Source: Rhizomicrobium electricum | Lineage (GTDB): Bacteria; Pseudomonadota; Alphaproteobacteria; Micropepsales; Micropepsaceae | Direction of reading: 5' to 3' | Length of the DNA: 64,000 bases | Assembly (NCBI RefSeq): GCF_011762045.1 | Contig: NZ_JAASQS010000011.1 | Location: forward strand, 1 to 64,000 | Program-made: the position numbers and the translations under genes | Shown here: positions 57,777 to 64,000 of the stretch, piece by piece | How the letters are laid out: every line of letters starts with the position of its first letter | Position numbering within the stretch: the stretch's first letter is position 1 | Notes under the pieces: model-generated | What the model saw: the letters and a program-made list of their open reading frames with translations, nothing else | Told to the model about the DNA's origin: nothing | The model's database searches: none

Positions 57777-59351
57777 ATGTCCTTATCGGAAATTGCGCTG
57801 AAAGCCCATGCTTGGCCGTTCGAGGAGGCGCGCAAACTACTTACCCGCGGCGTGAAAGGCCGCGAAGTGATCTTCGAGACCGGTTACGGCCCGTCCGGAT
57901 TGCCGCACATCGGCACCTTCGGCGAAGTCGCCCGCACCACCTGGGTCCGCCGCGCGTTCCAGTTGATGAGCGACCTGCCCACGCGTCTGGTCGCGTTTTC
58001 CGACGACATGGACGGCCTGCGGAAGGTTCCCGACAACGTTCCCAACCAGGAGATGCTGCAGCAGCATCTCGGCAAGTCGCTGACGTCGATCCCCGATCCG
58101 TTCGGCACCCACGACAGTTTCGGCGCCCACAACAATGCGCGCCTCAAGGCGTTCCTCGACCGCTTCGGGTTCGAGTACGAATTCCTGTCCTCGACCGACT
58201 GCTACAAGTCCGGCCGCTTCGACGAGGCGCTGCTGACGGTGCTGCGCAATTTCGAAAAGGTGCGCGACATCGTTCTGCCGACGCTGGGGGCCGAGCGCCG
58301 CGCCTCCTATTCGCCGTTCCTTCCCGTTTCCGAGAAGACCGGCGTGGTGCTGCAGGTGCCGACGCTCGAAACCAATATCGAGGCGGGCACCATCGTCTAC
58401 GAAGAAGACGGCAAGAAGGTCGAGACCCCGGTCACCGGCGGCCACGTCAAGCTGCAATGGAAGGCCGACTGGGCGATGCGCTGGCTGGCGCTCGGCGTCG
58501 ATTACGAAATGGCGGGCAAGGACCTGATCTCCTCGGTCGAACTGTCGTCCAAAATCGTGCGTGCGCTCGGCGGCAGGCCGCCGGAAGGCTTCAACTACGA
58601 GCTTTTCCTCGACGACCAGGGGCAGAAGATTTCGAAGTCGAAGGGCAACGGCCTGTCGGTCGAGGAATGGCTAACCTACGGCAGCGAAGAGAGCCTGGCC
58701 CTCTTCATGTATCAGAAGCCGCGCGCCGCCAAGAAAATGTATTTCGACGTCATCCCGCGTGCGGTCGACGATTACGTCGCGTTCCTCGATGCCTATCGGA
58801 ACAAGGAAACCGAGGACGCCCAGCACCTCGAGAATCCGGTCTATCACATCCACGGCGGCAAGATTCCGGCCGAGACCTATCCGGTTTCGTTTGCGTTGCT
58901 GCTCAATCTCGTCAGCGCCTCGAACGCGCACAATCGCGAGGTGCTGTGGGGCTTCATCCGCGCTTATGCGCCGGACGCTTCGCCGGAGAAAAATCCCGGC
59001 CTCGACAAGCTCGTCGGCTATGCCGTGCGCTATTACGAAGACTTCGTCAAACCGGCGAAGAAGTTCCGCGCCCCCACCGATAAGGAACGCGCCGCCCTCG
59101 AAGAGTTGGCCAAGACGCTGCGCGCTTTCGGCGACGAGCACGATGCCGAAAAGGTCCAGTTCGAGATTTTCGAGATCGGCAAGCGCCACGCGTTCGAGCC
59201 GTTGCGCGACTGGTTCAAGGCGATCTACGAGGTCTGCCTCGGCCAATCCCAAGGTCCGCGTTTCGGCTCCTTCGCCGCGCTGTTCGGCTGCGTCGAAACC
59301 GCGAACCTGATCGAGCGCGCACTCAAGGGCGAGTTCACCAAGGCCGATTGA
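57777..59351 (+). CDS. lysK: Lysyl-tRNA synthetase, class I (archaeal type)
   Basis: A 524-residue class I LysRS that charges tRNA-Lys. The HIGH-type motif is HIGT (44-47, within [11 protein letters not shown]), and the KMSKS-type motif is KISKSKG (284-290). [12 protein letters not shown] is typical of the class. Most bacteria use a class II LysRS; class I enzymes are typical of Alphaproteobacteria, spirochaetes and archaea. No second LysRS is visible here. Confidence 0.95.
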   Translation: MSLSEIALKAHAWPFEEARKLLTRGVKGREVIFETGYGPSGLPHIGTFGEVARTTWVRRAFQLMSDLPTRLVAFSDDMDGLRKVPDNVPNQEMLQQHLGKSLTSIPDPFGTHDSFGAHNNARLKAFLDRFGFEYEFLSSTDCYKSGRFDEALLTVLRNFEKVRDIVLPTLGAERRASYSPFLPVSEKTGVVLQVPTLETNIEAGTIVYEEDGKKVETPVTGGHVKLQWKADWAMRWLALGVDYEMAGKDLISSVELSSKIVRALGGRPPEGFNYELFLDDQGQKISKSKGNGLSVEEWLTYGSEESLALFMYQKPRAAKKMYFDVIPRAVDDYVAFLDAYRNKETEDAQHLENPVYHIHGGKIPAETYPVSFALLLNLVSASNAHNREVLWGFIRAYAPDASPEKNPGLDKLVGYAVRYYEDFVKPAKKFRAPTDKERAALEELAKTLRAFGDEHDAEKVQFEIFEIGKRHAFEPLRDWFKAIYEVCLGQSQGPRFGSFAALFGCVETANLIERALKGEFTKAD

Positions 59352-59369
59352 CGGCGCCGGAGCGCGCCT

Positions 59370-59930
59370 TCACCCGAAATCGTTGCCGCGGTACTGGAAC
59401 ACCCGCGGTTCGAATTCGTGCGCCTTGAGCCGCTTGAGGTCCTGTTCCAGCAGCGTCTTCACCTGCGCGCGCGAGGTGTTGGCGGCCTCGAACATCTGAC
59501 GCGTATTGAGCGTCACGGAAGCGCCCTTGAAGCCCGGCGGCCCGGAGATGCCGAGATAAAGCGGCACGCGGCCGCCGACGCCGGTGCGCACGAAATCGAT
59601 GAACCAGTCCTGGCGCACGGTCTTCAGCGGATTGCCGATCAGGATCAGGCTGATCGCGGTTTCGCCGTCGATCTCTTCCACTTCCACGAACACGCCGGAG
59701 CGGTCGGGCCGCCAATTGTCGTCGAGGATCGGAAACTGCCGCCAGCCGCAGTGAAAACTGCGGCAGACCTGCGGCCGGGCTTCGTAGATGCTGCAGCCGC
59801 CTTGGCAATGGCGGCACAGGACCCCGGCCGCTTTCTGGATTTCGGGTTTGTCGATCGCCATCACGCTGCAACAGGCGGTGCATGCGCCGCACTCGCGTCC
59901 CGGTACCAGATCGAGATCGGTAATGCTCAT
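59370..59930 (-). CDS. YkgJ family cysteine-cluster protein
   Basis: A 186-residue cytosolic protein with a dense N-terminal cysteine set (ECGACTACC, CRHCQGGC, CRSFHCGW), the zinc/iron-chelating motif of the YkgJ/UPF0153 family. Function unknown. It is convergent with lysK. The 210 bases upstream (59931-60140) contain no gene that I can support. Confidence 0.85.
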   Translation of the reverse strand: MSITDLDLVPGRECGACTACCSVMAIDKPEIQKAAGVLCRHCQGGCSIYEARPQVCRSFHCGWRQFPILDDNWRPDRSGVFVEVEEIDGETAISLILIGNPLKTVRQDWFIDFVRTGVGGRVPLYLGISGPPGFKGASVTLNTRQMFEAANTSRAQVKTLLEQDLKRLKAHEFEPRVFQYRGNDFG

Positions 59931-60140
59931 GGTGCACGCCTTTTGATCAGTCGTCTGATGAAAGCTTGTGCTTCCGACAAAATAGGCATCGCGACCGGAT
60001 AAAGATCATGCGCAACACAACCCACGTGGCTTAGCGCAGGCGAGGGCCTGCGGCAATAGTTCCGCTGTCTGCTTCGTGGCGTTAAGTCTTGCGCAAGCAG
60101 GGCTCCGCTCAAATCGGCGCAGCATTCAGGGGGTTCATAG

Positions 60141-60545
60141 ATGGCGTTGTTTACCTGGAAAGACGAATACAGCACCGGAGTTGTGCAGTTCGACAACGAA
60201 CACAAGCGGCTGATCGCGCTGATCAACGAATTGCATACCGCGATGATGGAGAGCCGCAGCCAGGACGTGGTGCAGGACGTTCTGAAAAAGCTGGTGCAAT
60301 ACACCCAGATCCATTTCAAGCATGAAGAAGACGTCTTTGCCCGCACGGGTTATCCCGATGCCGCGCAGCACAAGATCCAGCATAAGAAGCTGGTCGAACA
60401 AGTGATGGCGTTCAACACCGGTCGCGAGAAGAACGCGTGCCTGTCCATCGACGTTTTGAAATTCCTCAAGCAGTGGCTCCTGGAGCACATCGAGAAGAAC
60501 GACAAAGCCTACGGCGGCTTCTTGAACAGCAAAGGAATTGTCTGA
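60141..60545 (+). CDS. Bacteriohemerythrin
   Basis: A 134-residue four-helix oxygen-binding protein. All seven di-iron ligands are visible: H21, H58, E62, H77, H81, H116 and D121. It probably binds oxygen for sensing, storage or delivery. It is a single-domain, soluble form. A type II NADH dehydrogenase gene follows on the same strand, so a role near respiration is possible. Confidence 0.92.
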   Translation: MALFTWKDEYSTGVVQFDNEHKRLIALINELHTAMMESRSQDVVQDVLKKLVQYTQIHFKHEEDVFARTGYPDAAQHKIQHKKLVEQVMAFNTGREKNACLSIDVLKFLKQWLLEHIEKNDKAYGGFLNSKGIV

Positions 60546-60628
60546 GAACCACTCGTAGGCGGGACTGATGGGTTTGCTGTATCCGTCGGATGCCCATACA
60601 CTGGCCGGTAGCAGGCCAGGGGGCATCC

Positions 60629-61915
60629 ATGACGCGCAGCGGGGGCACGCCGCATAAGGTGGTGGTGATCGGCGCCGGTTTTGCCGGTTTGCAGTTCATC
60701 CACGATCTCCGGCATCCGAGCGCCGCCATCACGCTGGTCGACCGCCGCAATCATCATCTCTTTCAGCCGCTGCTCTATCAGGTTGCGACGACGGTGCTGG
60801 CGACCTCCGAAATCGCCTGGCCGGTCCGCCATCTCTTCCGCGACCGTAGCGATGTCGAAACGCTGCTCGGCGAAGTGGCTGGGATCGACCGCGCGCAGCG
60901 GCGCGTGCTGCTGAAAGACGGCGGTGCGCTTGCGTTCGATACGCTGGTCGTGGCGACGGGAACGCGCCACGCTTATTTCGGCCACGACGATTGGGAGGCG
61001 TTCGCGCCGGGTCTCAAGACTCTGGAAGACGCGACCACCATCCGCCGCCGGGTGCTGCTCGCCTTCGAGCAGGCCGAACGCGAATCCGATCCCGAGCGCC
61101 GCGAGGCGTTGCTGACCTTCGCCATCATCGGCGCCGGCCCGACGGGCGTCGAACTCGCCGGCATGATCGCGGAACTGGCGCACTACACGTTGCCGCGCGA
61201 ATTCCGCCGCATCGACACGCGCCGCGCCCGCATCCTTCTGATCGAAGGCGGACCGCGGGTGCTGCCGGTGTTCAGTACGCCGCTGTCGGCTTATGCCGAA
61301 GCGTCGTTGAAAGAACTCGGCGTCGAGGTCTCGACCAGCAGCCGGGTGACGGATTGCGGGCCGGACGGCGTTCGCATCGGCGACACCGCCATCGCCTGCC
61401 GCACCATCATCTGGGCCGCGGGCGTCGAGGCTTCTCCGGCCGCCAAATGGCTGGATGCCGAGGCCGACCGCGCCGGCCGCGTGATCGTGCGCCCCGATCT
61501 GACGCTGCCCGGCGACGCCGCGATTTTCGTCGTCGGCGATACCGCGGCGGTGATGCAGGACGGCAAGCCGGTGCCCGGTCTCGCGCCCGCCGCCAAGCAG
61601 CAAGGCGCCTACGCGGCCAAAGTGGTTCGCCGCCGCCTCGACGGCAAAACGGCGCCGCCGCCGTTCCGCTATTGGCATCAGGGCAGTCTCGCCACTATCG
61701 GCAAGCACGCCGCGATCATCGAATACGGCCGCTTCAACTTCCGCGGCTGGATGGCGTGGTGGCTGTGGGGCATCGCCCACATCTACTTCTTGATCGGCAC
61801 GCGCTCGCGCTTCGCCGTGGCGTGGAGCTGGCTGTGGAATTATCTCACCGGCATCCACAGCGCCCGCCTGATCACCCAGCGCGAAGTGATCAAGGAAGTA
61901 ATCAAGGAGACATAA
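60629..61915 (+). CDS. ndh: Type II NADH dehydrogenase-like FAD oxidoreductase
   Basis: A 428-residue flavoprotein with an N-terminal FAD motif VVVIGAGFAGLQF, VDRRNHHLFQPLLYQVAT (typical of NDH-2), a second nucleotide motif FAIIGAGPTGVELAG, and FVVGDTAAV before the C-terminus. A C-terminal amphipathic/hydrophobic segment (WWLWGIAHIYFLIGTRSR) suits membrane attachment. It would oxidise NADH and reduce quinone without proton pumping. The ATG at 60629 follows AGGGGG; the longer frame from 60590 is not supported. Confidence 0.9.
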   Translation: MTRSGGTPHKVVVIGAGFAGLQFIHDLRHPSAAITLVDRRNHHLFQPLLYQVATTVLATSEIAWPVRHLFRDRSDVETLLGEVAGIDRAQRRVLLKDGGALAFDTLVVATGTRHAYFGHDDWEAFAPGLKTLEDATTIRRRVLLAFEQAERESDPERREALLTFAIIGAGPTGVELAGMIAELAHYTLPREFRRIDTRRARILLIEGGPRVLPVFSTPLSAYAEASLKELGVEVSTSSRVTDCGPDGVRIGDTAIACRTIIWAAGVEASPAAKWLDAEADRAGRVIVRPDLTLPGDAAIFVVGDTAAVMQDGKPVPGLAPAAKQQGAYAAKVVRRRLDGKTAPPPFRYWHQGSLATIGKHAAIIEYGRFNFRGWMAWWLWGIAHIYFLIGTRSRFAVAWSWLWNYLTGIHSARLITQREVIKEVIKET

Positions 61916-61922
61916 GAACCTC

Positions 61923-62072
61923 TGTCATCCCGGACGCGCCCATGCCGGCAGTTCCGTTTGGCACTTGGGCGCGATCCGGGAACCACTTCAGCGCAAGTCA
62001 GATTTCCGAGTAGGTCCCGGATCGCGCCAACCTGCCAGAAATCAAAATCTCCGTGGCGCGTCCGGGATGACA
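61923..62072. repeat. 150-bp palindromic intergenic element
   Basis: It starts TGTCATCCCGGACGCGCC and ends with the exact reverse complement, an 18-base perfect inverted repeat. Inside, GGCGCGATCCGGGAACC faces GGTCCCGGATCGCGCC. Similar ends occur at 19245-19441, suggesting a dispersed hairpin element that may also end ndh transcription. Confidence 0.7.
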
Positions 62073-62190
62073 GTGGGTGAAAACCTGAATTCAAATCGCC
62101 AAAATCGGGGTTAAGTGGCGATCGTGCCACGACAATCGCCTTGCTGCTTGGCGCCACGAAATAGCCCGTTTGGAGAGCGGAGAAGGGCGG

Positions 62191-62223
62191 GCGTCCTGAA
62201 TCGAAATCGAATGGCTCTAAACT
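62191..62223 (+). repeat. 33-bp GAATCGAAATCGAAT repeat, copy 2
   Basis: It begins GCGTCC, contains GAATCGAAATCGAAT and ends CTCTAAACT. It matches copies at 23623-23655 (opposite strand) and 62268-62300, differing at a few positions. Confidence 0.65.
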
Positions 62224-62267
62224 TTGGACGCGCATCGCGGCGCGCCAACGCAAGAACCGTAAGCACC

Positions 62268-62300
62268 GCGTCCAGAATCGAAATCGAATCGTTCCAAACT
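62268..62300 (+). repeat. 33-bp GAATCGAAATCGAAT repeat, copy 3
   Basis: A direct repeat of copy 2, 77 bases downstream. The surrounding 480-base stretch (62073-62555) has no gene that I can support. Confidence 0.65.
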
Positions 62301-62555
62301 CCGTGCAAACGCAACTGCGTTGCAGTCTATCCAGCGCGGTCAAACACCTGTTGTTGAGGTAGGTGCGAACGGCGCCGTTTCAAGATGTGGAATGTCGGAT
62401 TTTCTCGAAGGGCGAGCTTGGGTGTTTATCCGGTCGTTCGAGCTAGGGGGAAGATGCGCCATTACCGGTCATAGGTAATCCGGCCTATTATGCTTGAAGT
62501 ACCGGGCGCAAGACCGTTTGAGAGGCGTGATCACTACACTGCTAGGAATGGGGGG

Positions 62556-63461
62556 ATGATGCGCTGGGGTATTGTATTTGCTGTTGGGCTCGCAGTCGCA
62601 TTGGGAGCGTGGATCGCTGTTCAATACAATTGGGTTCCGCCTTTCGTGGCCGTGTGGGACGCCCGCGCTCTCCAGGAGTTCAGGCTGGCAGCGGGAGCAA
62701 TCGCAATAATTAGCGGGGCCGGCATTAGTAGTCAGACGCCCTGGCAACGCCTGCCGCGGTGGCTGCGATTCGTTCCGGTAAATGTCGGTGTTTTTGTTCC
62801 GCTCCTCATGTTTCTTGGAACAGCAGATCTATCGCCTGCTGTGCCATTCGCCGATGCGACAGGGATTTTGTTGGTGTACGCCGGTTTCGGGGTTGGCATG
62901 GCGGCTGTCATAGGCGTGTCCTCGGGCTTTGGGAAACCCTCGCCGGAAGAAGATACTGCGGTGCAACGATCGCCAAAAAAAGTGACGCGGTACTTGTTCT
63001 TAGCACTAGTTGCGACTTGTGTTATTGGCGCAGTCGTTCTTCTGACGCCTCGCGCGAGAGACGACATCAAGCTTGAGCCATTCGAGACATTGAAACACGC
63101 TGATACTCAATTGACTGTGGGCGTGAGCAAGGGGGCTTGGCAGGACGATGCATTTGGAGTGATCAGAATTGTTGACCAAGGCAAGACGAATAGCATGGTA
63201 TTGGAAGCGTCCGAATGGAACTCCCTTGTCGTGGCGTGCAACAAGGCGAAACCGACGCCATCCGCGGCGTGGACCCTTGCCGCTGTCGTAGCCGACACAA
63301 CGCCGTCGGACCCAGCTCGTATGGAGCTTTGGGCTGGTCCCAGTGTACGTTTGATCATCAAGTCTCCGCATGGCCCAACGGTCAGGTTTCAACTCGCGCC
63401 GAACGAGTTTGAGCAATTCGGACTGTCGCTGACGCGGGTTCAGCAGAAAGTACACAGCTGA
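62556..63461 (+). CDS. Membrane protein, about 301 residues, unknown function
   Basis: Four hydrophobic segments, about residues 3-23, 45-60, 70-115 (two spans) and 146-165, are followed by a soluble C-terminal domain of about 130 residues with no recognised motif. AGGA and a G-run precede ATGs at 62556 and 62559; the longer frame from 62490 is less likely. The gene is less GC-rich than the hopanoid genes. Confidence 0.5.
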   Translation: MMRWGIVFAVGLAVALGAWIAVQYNWVPPFVAVWDARALQEFRLAAGAIAIISGAGISSQTPWQRLPRWLRFVPVNVGVFVPLLMFLGTADLSPAVPFADATGILLVYAGFGVGMAAVIGVSSGFGKPSPEEDTAVQRSPKKVTRYLFLALVATCVIGAVVLLTPRARDDIKLEPFETLKHADTQLTVGVSKGAWQDDAFGVIRIVDQGKTNSMVLEASEWNSLVVACNKAKPTPSAAWTLAAVVADTTPSDPARMELWAGPSVRLIIKSPHGPTVRFQLAPNEFEQFGLSLTRVQQKVHS

Positions 63462-63731
63462 CGCCCCGCCATTGCGATTGGCGACGGCTCGCGTCGCCGG
63501 GAATGGCAACTATCGGCGCATCTCGGAAGTAGCCGGGGCGCTGGCAATGTCCGGGTTCGGGTGGAGTGTTGCCGTCCGCGTCATCTGCGAATGGAAACGG
63601 CAAGTTTGGAGCGGACTCCGCACCTTCGAGCTGCTTCCGAGATGCGCCAGAACCTGCCGCTCCTCATTGCCACTTGAGCGCAGCGCGTTGTTCGCTCTCG
63701 GTGTATGCTAACCTCATTAAGGGAGGGGGGT

Positions 63732-64000
63732 ATGACGAAGCTTCTGTTGCGGTGCGCTTCGGTTGCGGTCGCCATCGGAATGGTTTGTGTTCTTTCCACA
63801 GTCCAGGGGGCCACACCTAAAGGAAACGGAGGGGCGACAGTTGCGAAAAGTGCCATTGACGACGATGTCGTGATCGCCAAGGCATTTTTGACGGCCCTCC
63901 TGTCTAGAGACGAGCGCACCCTTCGCTCCTTTGGTGCGGCTTTTTTCGAAGGCGGCAAATTGGATAAGGAAACGAACGATTTCCTGTACAAGGCTGATCC
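63732..64000 (+). CDS. Exported protein, 3'-truncated by window end
   Basis: The frame opens at an ATG preceded by GGGAGGGGGG and runs off the window after 89 residues. The N-terminus (KLLLRCASVAVAIGMVCVLSTVQGAT) is a signal peptide. The visible mature part is helical and charged (IDDDVVIAKAFLTALLSRDERTL). No family is recognised. The 270 bases before it contain no gene that I can support. Confidence 0.55.
   Translation, partial: MTKLLLRCASVAVAIGMVCVLSTVQGATPKGNGGATVAKSAIDDDVVIAKAFLTALLSRDERTLRSFGAAFFEGGKLDKETNDFLYKAD

Noticed and set aside
61840..62343. A 167-codon minus-strand frame with DFDSGRPP-like segments
   Set aside because: The repeated peptide comes from translating the 33-bp DNA repeats. 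The same segment appears in a spurious frame at 23481-23723.

Overview
The window looks like a chromosomal segment of a GC-rich alphaproteobacterium. The evidence is a large hopanoid-lipid gene set, a class I (archaeal-type) lysyl-tRNA synthetase, a DUF2336 protein, the two-domain form of dCTP deaminase, an ArsR-methyltransferase fusion ahead of metF-metH, and a KDPG aldolase/KDG kinase pair. The genus cannot be fixed from the sequence alone.

Layout. (1) 1-6930 is a visibly AT-richer accessory block: a superfamily I helicase-like gene cut by the window start, translationally coupled to a DUF2290 protein, facing a 1330-residue nuclease/STAND NTPase/HEAT-type protein. It resembles an anti-phage defence island and ends at the 3' end of a tRNA-Gly(CCC) gene, a typical integration point. 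(2) 7192-10609: DUF2336 protein and eda-kdgK, with LacI-type operator candidates in front. (3) 10623-16646: hpnI, hpnJ and hpnK (hopanoid head-group genes). Between hpnJ and hpnK sits an asparagine-synthetase-like gene without the N-terminal glutaminase cysteine, flanked by two small peptides with lasso-type leader motifs. No lasso B protease or RRE gene is visible, so this is the most unusual locus here. (4) 16652-23838: FIST-like protein, pentapeptide-repeat protein, several small secreted or membrane proteins, and five short TGGCGC-ended repeat elements. (5) 23839-38932: the main hopanoid block, with a di-iron protein, hpnL-A-B-C-D-E and hpnG on one strand, ispH-hpnH on the other, ispA-hpnM, and mlaA-hpnN. 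(6) 39379-44259: beta-barrel protein, ettA, an AHSA1-type protein, and a second mlaA with mlaC. (7) 44353-49919: SahR-type regulator, metF, metH. (8) 49970-61915: housekeeping genes (retropepsin-like protein, LysE, PEBP, dcd, DinG-type helicase, lysK, YkgJ, hemerythrin, type II NADH dehydrogenase). (9) 61916-64000: repeat-rich, less GC-rich end with a membrane protein and a secreted protein cut by the window end.

How the genes fit together. IspH and IspA supply isoprenoid precursors and farnesyl diphosphate. HpnD, HpnC and HpnE turn farnesyl diphosphate into squalene. A squalene-hopene cyclase is required next but is not encoded here. HpnH and HpnG then build the C35 side chain, and HpnI, HpnK and HpnJ make the glucosamine and cyclitol-ether head groups. 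HpnN, HpnM and the MlaA/MlaC-type proteins are likely to move hopanoids and phospholipids between the membranes.
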